Shown in pieces: positions 1 to 12,070 of a stretch of 64,000 nt of DNA. Numbering within the stretch: position 1 is the first letter of the stretch; each line of letters starts with the position of its first letter. Under the pieces are notes generated by a model. That model saw only the letters and a program-made list of their open reading frames with translations. It did no database searches and had not been told where the DNA came from. Location: positions 62,472,251 to 62,536,250 of the forward strand of contig CM051463.1 in NCBI GenBank assembly GCA_028095005.1, written 5' to 3'. The translations under genes and the position numbers were made by a program. The stretch comes from Rhynchospora pubera. Its lineage: Eukaryota; Streptophyta; Magnoliopsida; Poales; Cyperaceae.

Positions 1-98
1 GCGCCTCTCTTATTCTCCGTCATATTCCTTACTAAATCAAGCAATCCCGCTTCCTCTCCCTGACTAACCCTACCAAATTTAGGTTTCCAGGTAACCCT
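1..98 (+). other. Possible 5'UTR exon of an unidentified gene
   Basis: The first 90 or so bases are pyrimidine-rich and end in a good splice-donor context (TTTCCAG followed by GTAACCC), then a second pyrimidine tract. This resembles the untranslated first exon of a plant gene transcribed to the right. No convincing coding exon follows before about position 780, so the assignment rests only on base composition and one donor site. It could equally be random intergenic sequence or a captured fragment. Confidence 0.2.
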
Positions 99-780
99 CT
101 CCTTCTCTCACTCTCCCCCCCTTTTTCTCTCTAGTCGGGTTTAGCAATATTCTATGAGGATTGAATTTGGCCTAATATGTACAGAATAGTACGTAGGTTG
201 CTAATTGGCCTAATTGTATATCTATTTTCTGTTCGTGAATTATAAAATTTGAACGCAAATTACGCTATCAAAAGATAAAGCTTGTTGATTGTGTGTCATG
301 TACAGCTAATTTAGCTAACAAATAAAATCTATGGTAACCATTGATTGTATACGCATCCGGTACTGTGATTTTAGTGATTATAGTTTGAGGACCAAAGATA
401 TTTGTGGCCAGTACAGAAATTAAGTGATTGCTGATTAAAGTTGTTAAATACTAATCCTATATCCATCAACTGAAGTTGTATCAATTTGAATTAAGATTGT
501 CAATTAAGATTTTTGAATAAAGATATTGGTACTTGTAAACTTAATTTCATTGTCAGTGAGTGGCATGCTGTATGTTTGAAAACAAAAGTGACATTTTTGT
601 GATAAAGGATGGAAAGGATAAACATACAAATAGTTTTTGGAGCCAATTCCATCTATTTACTGCTATAATTGTTGATATGTGTTGTTTAAGATGCTTACTA
701 ATAAATGTCCAAGGTAATTGTCTATTTATGCAGATCTTTTTTTTTTTTGTGTTGTGACAGCTCATTACTTAATTGAAAGG

Positions 781-900
781 GAAGGAAAAGGGTTATGGAG
801 ATGGCAGCAGTGAATCTTATGGAGACTATTTCAATGGAGAAGAAGATGATAGTGGAGAGGATTTCAGTGAAGAAGAAGATGGTAGAGAAGAGAGTGACTA
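781..900 (+). pseudogene. Possible 3'-terminal exon fragment encoding an acidic tail
   Basis: One frame reads about 40 residues rich in Gly, Ser, Asp and Glu (with stretches such as GDGSSESYGDYF and EEDDSGEDFSEEEDG) and stops at a TAG at 898-900. Composition like this is typical of the acidic C-terminus of a nuclear protein. A T-rich tract and an AG lie upstream, but an in-frame stop precedes the segment, so it would need a splice acceptor close to position 770-785. No homologous family was recognised and no upstream coding exon was found. It may be an exon remnant carried by a transposon. Confidence 0.25.
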
Positions 901-1170
901 GTGGAGAGGATTTCAGTGGGCTGATTTTGTAAAGATGATTTCAGTGGACTGATTTTGTAAAGATGATTAAGGATTTCAGTGGAGAACTAGCAAATGGTAA
1001 AAGATGTTTGTCTTTAGTTAGCTGACATGTATAGAGAACTAGCAAATGATAAATAGATGTATGAATTAATGGCTGCCATGTATGGATTAATTTTCTTATT
1101 TCCTTATTTGCTTTATGGATTATTCATTCAGCTGACATGTATGCGCTTAATTTCCTCATTTTCTTATTTG
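898..1170 (+). repeat. Short imperfect direct repeats (GGATTTCAGTGG and TTATTTGCTTTATGG types)
   Basis: GGATTTCAGTG-type words recur around 860, 908, 936 and 973. The phrase CTGATTTTGTAAAGATGATT occurs twice in tandem (from about 922 and 950). The phrases GAGAACTAGCAAATG and TTATTTGCTTTATGG also recur. These look like slippage or internal duplication and show no coding potential. Confidence 0.5.
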
Positions 1171-1344
1171 CTTTATGGTACAACTGGCACAGAGAGAACA
1201 TGTATGCTCTTGCTTGCATGCCTTTAGTACACCTGACATGTATGTCTTTGAAAACACGTTTTAGTTGTATCCTGTATTAACCAACTGAAAACGCATCTTT
1301 AGTTGTACCATTTCCTTTGAATTTATTGACTCTTTATTTATAAC

Positions 1345-1790
1345 ATATTTATCATTAGGCCTATAAAAAAATACATGATAGAGAGATTACAGGCCTATAA
1401 AAGAAATACCTGATAGAGAGATTTAACAAATGTACCTTGATTTAATAAATGTAGAGAGATTACAGGTACATAGATACAACAATTAAACATGTTAGAGAGA
1501 TTACAGGTACATATCATTTAGCATTCTAGAGAGATTACAGGTACGTACATGCCATGATACAGCAAGCTACTTTCATTTAGCATTCATAAGCAGATACATA
1601 TTATAAACAGGTACACTAGAGAGATTATAGGTACATATCAAGTAAACAGGGTACAGTATATGCATAGTACAACAAGCTACTATCATTTAGCATTCATAGT
1701 ATAGTATAGAGCATACACTAGAGAGATTACACTAGGTACAGAACTACAGATTAACAAGCCTACAACTAGGAGCTTACATTAGAGCATACA
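1345..1790 (+). repeat. Dispersed AGAGAGATTACAGGTACAT repeat field
   Basis: The word AGAGAGATTACAGGTACAT, or a close variant, appears about eight times over 450 bases at irregular spacing, mixed with copies of CATTTAGCATTCAT and CAAGCTACT. Spacing is uneven, so it is not a simple satellite. No ORF is present. It could be a rearranged internal part of a transposon or a cluster of protein-binding sites; nothing in the sequence decides. Confidence 0.6.
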
Positions 1791-2500
1791 GAAAATTGAA
1801 ACTTCATTCTAATCAATATCTTCTACCAAATTGAAGCTACTGACTTCTTTCGGAGCATTTTTATTTCCATACAAGAAGTCAAACAAACCTTCTAACCAAA
1901 CAATAAGAAAAAGACAAAAACAACTAAACTAATTAAGATCATAATGATAATTCTTTCCTTCCGTGCCTGATCCTTCTTCGCCTTTTCGAGTTTATTTAAC
2001 TGATTAACAGGTCCATTAGTTATTTCCTTAGCTCGGTCTTGAACACGTGCATGGTGGCTTAATTGAAGTGGGGAAGGAGCTAGGATCTATAATATAGAGA
2101 AATTGAAGAGAGACGCTGTGTTGGAGAAAAAACGAAAATAAAAGAGATAAGATTCTAGGCAAAAAAAAATAAAATAAAATGAGACACCAGACGAATTAGC
2201 ATTATTCATGTATTATTTTTCTATACTTTACCACATATTTGCTATTAATTTATTTTCTGTAGAGACCTTTTGGACTGTATTGCTACAAACTATAGTTCTA
2301 GGTACATTATTCAGTTCATTTTTTTCTATTATCAAAGAACAGAAAGTAGCAAACCTCAACAGGGACGGCAATGTTTTCTACAAACTATAGTTTTACGCAA
2401 ATATCACCAAATCAAACAAACAATAGAATAGGAAAAAAAAATACATAATCAGTTCCAAATTATAGTTAATCAAAACCAGCTCAACCGAGACAGAATACTG
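1791..2500. other. Intergenic, no recognised gene
   Basis: AT-rich sequence with short spurious ORFs. No domain, tRNA or transposon end was recognised. Confidence 0.4.
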
Positions 2501-2582
2501 GACGACAAATCTAGGGTTTTGGTTCTGGTCTAGAACAAAATTTCTGTACGAGAGAGTGAAAGAGGGAAGGAGATGGAGGGAA

Positions 2583-2880
2583 AAGGTGTACCTCTCAAAG
2601 CTCTCAATCGAGACCAGCACAATTTCTGTACGGTTGCGTCGAAATGTGAAGGAGACTAAAAGAGGCGCGACCAGGAAAGCGAGAGGCGTCGGAGACGAAG
2701 AGAGGCCCGGATCTTGAAGCCGGAATCGGAGTCATAGAGATTTTCATTCGTCGAAGATGAAGAGGAGTTAGAGTCGGAAAAGAGAGAGGCAAGAGAGATT
2801 AGCTTTCCAGAAAATAATTTTCTGGTGAGGGAGAGAACCATTAGTCGATGGAGAAGGAGCGGAGCGGAGCAAAATAAGGA
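2583..2880 (-). pseudogene. Possible first-exon fragment, unidentified
   Basis: This is a GC-richer block. Read on the minus strand it opens with a Met followed by about 20 basic, Ser- and Leu-rich residues (MVLSLTRKLFSGKL...), resembling an organelle-targeting presequence, then a Ser-rich stretch. The frame closes after 61 codons. A donor-like GAG/GTACACC lies near 2590, and the sequence just downstream on that strand carries ACCCTAGATT, typical of plant 5' regions. Three overlapping short frames compete and no family was recognised, so it may be a remnant 5' exon or non-coding. Confidence 0.2.
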
Positions 2881-4156
2881 GAGGGCGCATCTTAATTTTT
2901 TTAATCAAGCGACTTGATCTGCACAGATCTTGAAGCAGATCCAATGATCTCAATTAGTATGCATTGAAGCCTCAATACATTAGTATGCACAATAGGTTTT
3001 CTCTATATATATATATATACTCCTATATATATTCTTGATCACCATCATATGATATCAAGTGATATCGTTATAGATCATATTTGAATCTCCAATGTAACAT
3101 TGGGTTCTTTAGGAGTAAGTTATAGTTCGAGATGCTTAGAACCATAATAACTCAACTAAGAAATCGATCCGAAATAATCTTCTTTTATTGCTTTACAAGT
3201 TGCTATGTATTTTGCTTTGGTGACGGAAACGGTTGTAATATTCCATTTAGAACACTTTCTAAACTTACAACACCACCTTTAAGTAAAATATGTAGCTCAA
3301 TTGTGATTATATCAATCTTTCGAAAAACTAGCATTAGTGTAATTAACTTACACGAGCTCTCTTTCATCTTAAGAGATGAAACATTATATCACTCTTTCTC
3401 ATAAGGTACTCGAGGATATCCTTGACTATCGTCCTAATGTGTCTCTCTTGTATCCATTTGACAACTGTTTGTCATATCCTTTGGATACTACACATCGGGG
3501 CATATGCATAAATATTACGTACACAATGAAACTCATAATGAAAGAATGCTTGAACTATTTCATGCACTTTTTGAATTGAGTTGCAATAGACCGAGTTAAA
3601 ACACTCAAGTCATGCCATGTGACGTACAGTTAGACATCCTTTCTTGGAGTGTAACTTTCGTGTTTCTAGAACACTTCGTCAATATATGCATATTTGCTCA
3701 AACCTAACATCCATCATAATCTATCTTTATAGATTTTGTTTCCTAGGATTGGGTGACTTCGCCCAAATTCTCATTTGAGAAAGCATTCTCCAAAGAGATC
3801 TCGACAATATTCATTTTCTTAATGTTATTCCCAATTTAATGAATTGTTATCTTGAACAATACAAATAATACAATTATGCTCCCACTGAATATCTTATTTA
3901 TACAAGATACTTTTTTGACGAAGTTCAACTCCTTGACTTCCTTGTCAAAACTTTTATTCCAATCTCCACAACACTTGCTTTAATCCATTAATGGATCCTT
4001 GAAGCATGCGTATGTTTTTAGCAATACATTAAATAAAACCTCGATTTGTGTCAAATGCACAACATCTTCCTTCATTCATACGAAGAAGGCGGTTTTATGT
4101 GTTTTTCCATATATCAATATATATGAAATACAATTATTGCTAGAATGATCTTTATT

Positions 4157-4270
4157 GACTTATACATAGCCACAAGCAAGAGGTTGTGCTTTGTACGTAG
4201 TCAATTAGTCATCGACTTAGACATAGCTACAAGCGAGAAACCGCGCTTTGTACATAGTCGATTTGTTATC
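4157..4270. repeat. Tandem duplication, about 57 bp x 2
   Basis: Two adjacent diverged copies share GACTTA-ACATAG, CACAAG or TACAAG, and GCTTTGTAC-TAGTC. They lie inside the decayed copia pol. Confidence 0.55.
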
Positions 4271-7200
4271 CATGTCGATCTTTTCTTTTTAAGATCTAAA
4301 CGTTCTTGATGGATTGCTCCTTCATGAACATCAACCAAGGTCTATACCTTGTTGTTATACATGGATTGCTCTTTAAAGATCATATGAATTCAAAACATAT
4401 ATGTGGAATCAGATCATTCCATCGTTTCTTTGTTTATCAACGGATTCTCATATGCTAAGTACGAGAATGTTGTGACAACCTATGCACCAAAACGGCTTAG
4501 GAAATCAACTCTAGTTGATCTTTTGTATGATTGGTACTTGAGGTTCATGAACTTCTTCCACAACGATTTGTTGAATGAGTTCTTGACTCCTCATATATTT
4601 CATGAGTTTCTCAAACATCATCAACTCGTGAGATGGTTGAGTCCTCATTAGAAGGAGCATACTATTAAACTTCTTTCAAAACAACTTGTGAATGAAGTTT
4701 CGCTCAACTCCCACTAAGTACCATGTATGGAGTGACAAGTTTCCCATAAGAGTACTTCTTGTAGTGACGCATAAACTATTTTAATGCTCACTTTACTCCC
4801 ACTACTTCTTCTTGAGAATATCATTCTACAAGATTACGTTATGATTAGTAACAACTACTTTGTTCTTATCATATTCGTGAAAGTAGTGCCTTAATATAAA
4901 GCATCCTACAAATTCACAGTGTCTTATTTGGTTTAAGCTTATAAGTCATCAATACTTAAAATAAGCTTCTCAACACCAAATCTCGAGAAGTATTATACTT
5001 AGAGATCAAAATCTCGTAAGATATCTTCTTCAATAGACTTCGATGGAACATTATTCAGTGTAAACAATATTGCCCTCAAACATAATTCCCTAATACGAGT
5101 CGAATAAGTCAATTTGATTTATTACCGATCGAACTATACTAAATATTGTTCGATACCTCCATTCTTGGACATTTTATTCCTCATGGAGCGAGTAGTGAAA
5201 CTAATTTCATACTCTTTAGATAATATTTCAAATCACATGACTTAACTACTTATTTACCACGATTAATTGTAAGACTTCTATTTTTCTTGAACGGTCTTTT
5301 AAACTTCACTCTTGAACTCCTTTGAACTAGTCAAAAGGTTCATACTTATACCTTATCAAATAGATATGTTAATATCTACAATGATCGTTGGTTAAGTAGT
5401 AAAGTATCAACAACCTTTCATTGCACAAGTACTTATAGGTCTTTATACATCGATATGTATAAGTCCTAATTAATTCACTTGTCCTTAAACCTTCATAGGT
5501 TAAAAGGCGCTTATGTCATTTAACAAACATGATTCGCATATCAATCGATTTGAAATCGAATTGAATTTCGAGCTCTACGTTACGTAGACTCTCATAATGC
5601 GGTTCTCGTTTATGTATGTGACTAAGCGGTTATATATAACATGAAAGCCAAATACTTTATGTCAAGTCTTACGCATCCTATTTGTCATTCAAAACTTGTT
5701 TATCTATTTCAAGCAAATTCAATCAAGATGCATGAAATCATATAAACAAATTCATAATAAAAGATCTTGTCTTTTACAAAACATAATCATCCATCATTGA
5801 ATATGAAATGGAGATATTTTGAGAGGTTAGGATTAAGGTATACAACCTTCAATTCCTAAACAAACTCTTAATAAAGATAACTCTACGTATTCAATGGTAA
5901 TGACTTAAACGAATAAGTCACCTCCTATACGGAGTTTACTTTATATCTCTCGAACATTCTCTTATTCTTCATTGCCAACACATTTCGTTAAATGCGAGCA
6001 TATGAACTAGTATCAAGTTACTAGTGTAAATTAGAGATAGTGAGATAATTTGAACGACAAATACACTTTAGGATTAGAATATTTCTAATCGTCACAATCA
6101 TGGTACTTCGGACAACCTTTCAAATGCCTCCCATAAAACGGCAAATGAAACATCTCGTGTGACACATGGTCATCAACGAGAGTCTCGAAATTTCAACTCA
6201 TACCTTGGTGAAGTATTTCTTGAATACTTAACCAATCACCTTTTTGCATCAACAAGCGTGCATAAAGGTAATATTATATCCTTCATAATTCCAAAGAGAT
6301 CGAATGACAATATCAACAATCCTTGATATCGGAGATTAATATCTCTAGTCATCAATTAGCTACTTCAATCTTTCGATTTGTAAGCTAATGAAACATTCAT
6401 ATAACTTCTTTTAAAAGAATAATCTCTTGGTCAACTCATATTCTTTATACTCAATCATAAATGATGGAGTTAATATCTACTTTCTCCAAGAACACTTTCT
6501 TGAGTAAGCGAATGAGAGCGTACGAGTTAAATCTAGTCCATATGAATTCTCTAATTCAAAGGTCTAGAAATTTTGAATGAGGATACTAGCCATACGCTTT
6601 ATTGAATAACTTTTCGCCAAAAGTCAATCAATCATCGCGATGCTACGTTCGGGTAGTTTGAGGAAAGTTTTGGGAATTGACATACTCAAATTTCTCTTCA
6701 CTAAGATCGTGTCTTAGGAATCGGTATTACTTCTTTAAGTGAATACTTTTAGAAACGAGTTTGTTAATTTTCAAAGATTGATCGCAACAAAATTAACAAT
6801 TTAAACATCTATAACAAAATCAATTTACGGTCATTTAGTTTATGCAATTGTTTCATTTATAACAAATAAAACTCCCACTACAATTATTTAATGTCCCTAA
6901 TGTAGTAGGTTTTCCATGATCCCTATTTTCGTTGAGATGGTGCTAGCGTCGGCGTGACACCAAAAACAACTAGATAGAGTAGGTTCTCCAACCAATCATT
7001 CCATATGATTCTTGGTTTGTGAAATATCACATGTACATCCACAAACTTTGCCCCGATGTCCAATCCGATTAGAAAACATCGTTAAGTAACCTTTCTCTAT
7101 TTGCTCCTAGTAAATCCGATTTACACCCCGACACGGATGATGGAACACGATGTCCCGCGTCGGCGAGAATGCATCAATGAACGATCATACACGTTAGAAG

Positions 7201-7984
7201 GGGATAGAGAGAAGGAGGGCGATTTAACTTAATCATGTTTTGTTTGGGACAATCAATTAAGTGACACTTGTTTGGTGGTCATGTAAGCATACACCCATAC
7301 CTAGCCTATGACAATTCATAGCAATCACATATAAGCATCTCATAGTTGTGGGTTTGTATGGCTCCCGCTTGCATTAGTTTCGCCACATCGTCCATGGAGC
7401 AAAACTAATCTAATCCTTGTCCCTCCCACTAAATTCTATAAGGATCTAAATCCTATATAAAATAAAGGTACAAAATACATGTGAAAACATTCTATTCCCA
7501 TCCTAACCTTAGGGGCATGCAAGCCTCACAAGTTACATCAAAAATTAATCAACAAATTAATTAATTAATGGCACCAAAGGCCGCATTACAAACATTCACA
7601 CATGCATTCAAATACAACCACAAGGCATTGAGTCTTGAGCCATACTAAACCCACTATCCACCTACAAAACAAAGTTAGCACATACAAGCACTTTGTTTCC
7701 AATTAACGATTTTCAAGCATCTTTGCGATTTGTTTGCCATAAGTAAATTCCGTGTACAAATTCTCAATTTTAAACAACAAAACTTGTTTAAATTCATTTA
7801 GAAAGTTCTTTCAACATCCCATAACTGAAAGGAGATCAAACAAGGAGTTTTCTAATTGTTTTCAACTAATTTGAATACTTAGAAAAACAATAATTTATTA
7901 AAAAACGTAACTAATGGAATCCAATAAAAACAAAGGTTTTAGGTCTCCAAAAATTCTCAAATAAATTACTTAATCTCCTTATCA

Positions 7985-7989
7985 TAGTG
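7985..7989. repeat. Target-site duplication CATAG (left)
   Basis: CATAG lies immediately left of the TGTCGTGG terminus at 7990 and is matched by CATAG at 12071-12075 right of the ...GGGTCAACA terminus. Five bases is the usual duplication length for LTR retrotransposon integration. Confidence 0.7.
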
Positions 7990-10900
7990 TCGTGGCTTTT
8001 TCGTCATCCCCTCGAAGAATGAATTGGGCTTCCTCGAGAAATGGGAACTTAGTCTTGGATTCACCCCCCTTAAGGTTCGATCTCTGTTCGAGTATCTCTT
8101 AACGACAAGAGAACCAAAACATGAGTCGCTTCTTAAAAAGGTTTGTTAATTTCGTGGGTCCTTTCTTTCCGGTAGGCGCAAGCCCCTACTGTTAATTACC
8201 CCGTGATCGCTCACGAGAACCTCTGATTAAGTGATCTGAAGAATTCTATGTAAAGGCTAGGAGGAATCGTTTGTTTCATGTTTATTTTTGGTTTATTTCT
8301 TTTGGCTTACGCCGGACTCGATTGGTGTACCAGACCTAATTAACGGGACCCAATTGAGGACGCTTGAATGATTTTGTTATTTGAGACAGACTTGGTTTTG
8401 GTTTCTGATGTGGGGGCGTTGTTTTTCAGTCCTTAGGATATTTTGGGCCTTTGGAGGGTTTGAATTTGGATTTGAGATTTCAAGGCTATTTTGGGTCTTG
8501 GATTTGGATTTGGGTTTCAAGACTATTTTGGGTCTTGGATTTGGATTTGGGTTTCAAGACTATTTTGGGTCTTGGATTTGGATTTGGTTTTATAGGTTAT
8601 TTTGGGCCTTTGGATTTTGATTTGATTTTCAAGACTATTTTGGGTCTTGGATTTGATTTGGATTTCAAGGCTATTTTAGGCCTTTGGATTTGGTTTGGAT
8701 TTCTAGGCTATTTTGGGCCTTTGGATTTGGACTTGGATTTCAAGACTATTTTGGGTCTTGAATTTGGATTTGGGTTTCAAGACTATTTTGGGTCTTGGAT
8801 ATGGATTTGGTTTTCTAGGCTATTTTGGGCCTTTGGATTTGGTTTTCTCGGGGCTATTTTGAACCACTTGAGAGACTTTTTGATTTGCTGAAGAGATTTC
8901 GTTCATCTTTACTGAAGAGATTTCGGTCTTGATTTCGGGTTTCGTGTTTGGACTTTTAATTTCTTGAGTTTCTCTTTGGGTTTTAACATTTTCACAATTT
9001 CATTTTATTTTTATTTTTAATTCTAGACTTTTGAAATATCTTTTATATTTTTAATTACATTTATTTTCAAAAATATATTTGTTATTTAATATATTTCCTT
9101 TTAAGATTATTTTATTTTCAAAATTATATCAACATTTATTTTTCGAAATTTGTTAGAAGAGTTTAGTTGAGTTTTGAAATCATTTGGAATTTTACAAAAT
9201 TTGTTTAATATCATTTTAGAAATTTATAAAATTTGTTTAATATGGAAAATACTTCAAAAATATAAAAGGCCAATAAATTGACAGATTTTTATATCAAAAT
9301 ATCAGTGAATTTGGTTTATTTGGATTTTTAGGATTTTATGGATATTTTATTTGAATTTTTCTGAGTTTCCTACTATTTTTAATGAATTTTTGAAGTTTCT
9401 GCTGATGTGGAGTTTTCTGATTGGTCCACATGGGCACAGAAGAATGAGTTGGCCTGCTGATGGCGCTGACTGAGCAGTGACGTAGCTGCTGACGTGGCAT
9501 TTATTTTATTTTATTTTATTTTCCGACAATTGGGACCCACATGTCAAGTTTACTTTTGATTTAAAAATATTTGGTGTAACGGGTCATGTCCGTGTCAGTG
9601 ACCCGCTGTGAATGACTTCGCCACAGAAGAACAGAAAAAGTTTGGCGCTGTGGTTTTGAAGGAGAAAGACATTTTGCAGCGAGGTCCCTTCGTTTATTTT
9701 ATTTACTATCAAGTCCCTCTGAAAGCCATTCTAGTCGATCTACGTCGCCATTGACAGTGAACTTGAGCTTGTTAGCTTCGTGAGGTTGAGGAGAACTTAG
9801 CGGTGCCCTCCGTTCATCTCGCGTCGCTATTGTTTGGTAGAAAGGCCATGCATTTGTCATGGCAGCACTAAATTTGTTTTCCGATTTAGTCCCTGCCTTC
9901 TTGGGATTTTGTTTTCCGGCGATCTTCGCAACCGTGAGTGGTGGGGATACCTCCGCTAGCATCGTGGCAGATAGGAGAGTATGAGAGTGTGCCTATTTTG
10001 TCTTGCGTTGACCCAATTTGGTGGGGGCATCATCAACTGGTACAGTGGTACAGATTTGGTACCAGATTGGTATCGTGAGTAGTATTAAGAAGTTTTGGGC
10101 TTTATTTGGTTTGAGTTTAGGAACCACACGTACTTCCATTTCATTGATCTTTCATTTGCACATGTATACTGCTGCTAATTATTATTAAGTTCTTTAATCA
10201 AAATTCTTTTTGTGAAAATCATGTTAGTGATAATCTTGGGCAGCACATCATCTTTTGAATTTAAATTCTTTTTGTGTAACATGCTGTCAGGTACAGGGAT
10301 TAGCATAGTCATTCAAAATTGTAACATACATTTTCTACTTTGGTTATTTTATTTTTGTGATTTAGTCGGACATCAACTAGTCTTTGTCTTAAATCGATTA
10401 TGCAATGCTACACAACCCTGTTGTCACTGTAACTTCAATGTTTTATTCAATGTAGCACAGAAAACTCATCACCCCTTTGTCATTTTTAGGTGTCATTTGA
10501 CATAATTAAATAAAGAAATTATATAGCTTCAGTTGTGTTTATTCATTTTAGTGCAAATAACCACATATTATTGCTAGTTATCCAATTAAAAATTTTTTTA
10601 TTACTTCACTTTTGTTCAATTAAGGCCAGAAATTGACAGAGATATGATGATTGTTAGTTTTGACACTATTTTGGCAGCATCTCCCCCTCTCTTTGTTTGA
10701 TTTGGTCTCCTGTTCATGGCCAAAGCCAATGAGAGGGAGATGCTACCTAGGAATGGAGATACTCCAACCGGGGTAAGGAGCTAGGACTGGAGAGACTCCA
10801 GCCGAAGCTATGTGGAGCTAGATCTGAAGAGTATTCAGACGAAGCTTGTGTCAAAACCAAGTGTGAAATAATCCAATCAGATTTCGAAAGGGAAGAACCA

Positions 10901-12070
10901 AATTTCTGCAATTAAATTTCAAATTTGACTTGCGAATTTCCTTCTTACACTTGCCCTTCACCTTTCCTTCAATTACAATCACTTACAGGATCTTAATTTC
11001 ACTCAATTTCCCTCTTCTAACTATGCCTCTCAACTGTTTGATAAAATGCTTCTCTCTCTCTCCTCTCTCTCTATTCTAGCAGAGCTTCTATCTGGCTTTG
11101 TAGCTTGGGGGAGGTATGGAGGCTGCGTGGAGGTGCCGTTTTCTTTCGAGTTGGGGTTCTTATATAGGCATAGGGATTAGGGCTATGGTTTGGAGCCGTG
11201 AGCATTTCCATCATCTGATCTTGATCTAGTGGCTCTTCACAAGCTGCGCTAGGGTGACGGTTTCGCAAAACCGTGTGCGGGGTTTCTGGTTTCGAGTTGG
11301 TGGACGGAGAGGAGCCACGTAGACGCCTCTCTTCCTCTCCTCCGTTTTTTTTTACCCGGCGTCTCCATGGTAAAATCGTGGCTTCACTTTTACTTAGGGG
11401 AAGAGAAATATGACAGGTGGGGCCTACTCGTCGGGTTTAATGCGAGAGGGAGAGCTAGGTGGTCTCGGCTCACGGTGCACCAGCGAGAAACCAACCAATC
11501 AAAAGGCTTAGGTGTATGAACCAAGCTCATTTAGACTTTTCTGAGGAGATGGTAATTTTAAAAACCCAGCGCCTCCTCCATCTGGCCTGGATCCGCTGCA
11601 ATGGTATGCACGCGCCAGAATTTCTGATTTTTGTGGGATTTCCGTTTGATTTTCATAATTTCCCTTTATTTCTTTAAGGCCAAACCAAAATAAATTGTTT
11701 GAGGGCCTTCCCTTGGTCATTTTTGGATAATGTTTTATGGGTAGACTTGGAAAAATATAAGGAATTTAATGGCTTAGCTGGTTTTGGTAAATTCCTCATA
11801 GATTTATTTTGGTAATTTTGTGAACTTTTTGGGTTTCTTTGCAAATTTTGGCATTTGTGTGGGCATTTTTGGTATTTAAAAATTATGATAATTCATCATA
11901 ATTCTCAGGGAATTTTTGGGTAAATTTTGAGAATTTTTGGAGTTTGTTTGGTATTTTTGGTAATTTAGTTTTGAGTTTTGGCTGTTTGACTTCTGGCTTT
12001 TGCAATTTGGTTTTGTCTTGAAGTTGTATTTTATACTTTGGTTTTCAGGGCTTAATTTTTAGGGTCAACA
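7990..12070 (-). mobile_element. 4.08-kb solo LTR or LARD-like element, probably Ty3/gypsy
   Basis: The block has TG...CA ends. Read on the minus strand it starts TGTTGACCCTAAAA and ends ...GCCACGACA, and it is flanked by CATAG on both sides. Deleting it and one CATAG rejoins the copia leader at 12071 to the copia sequence ending at 7989. There is no coding region, no obvious primer site and no second copy of the ends inside, so a very long solo LTR is the simplest reading; Tat/Ogre-type gypsy elements have LTRs of this size. A non-coding large retrotransposon derivative is the alternative. Inside lie a 37-bp minisatellite, an AT-rich tract (8990-9400) and a GC-rich, transcript-like stretch (9400-9970). 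The ORF at 9699-9962 has no recognisable domain. Confidence 0.65.
8436..8862. repeat. 37-bp minisatellite (about 11 units)
   Basis: Units of 36-38 bp begin with GACTATTTTGGG or GGCTATTTTGGG, continue with CTTGGATTTGGATTTGG and end in TTTCAA or TTTCTA. Two sub-types alternate (GGTCTTGG and GGCCTTTGG). The array is open in one frame only because the unit lacks stops. The repetitive Phe/Gly/Leu/Trp translation is not likely to be a real protein. Confidence 0.85.

Larger units (their letters stand above)
2950..7989 (-). mobile_element. Decayed Ty1/copia retrotransposon, gag-pol part
   Basis: On the minus strand this reads as a heavily mutated copia polyprotein, running from gag near 7 kb to RNase H near 3.1 kb. 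Recognisable pieces are the reverse-transcriptase phrase corresponding to NGLKQASRSWN with its following segment (about 3940-3990), the region before the YVDD motif (about 3860-3890), an AFSMKDLG-like stretch (about 3780), an RNase-H-proximal phrase like IVKDILEY (about 3405-3430), and GAG-pre-integrase and integrase-like phrases (about 5270-5720). Frameshifts and stops are everywhere, so nothing is translatable. It is the continuation of the LTR and leader at 12071-14780, interrupted by the insertion at 7990-12070. The 3' LTR is missing or unrecognisable. Confidence 0.75.

Noticed and set aside
1345..1790. CRISPR-like array
   Set aside because: Repeats vary, spacing is irregular and the setting is a plant nuclear genome.
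8451..8891. 146-codon frame rich in Phe, Gly, Leu and Trp
   Set aside because: It is only the translation of the 37-bp minisatellite; a second overlapping frame is equally open.
9699..9962. 87-codon minus-strand frame
   Set aside because: Inside the 4.08-kb LTR-like block; no recognisable domain or conserved start.
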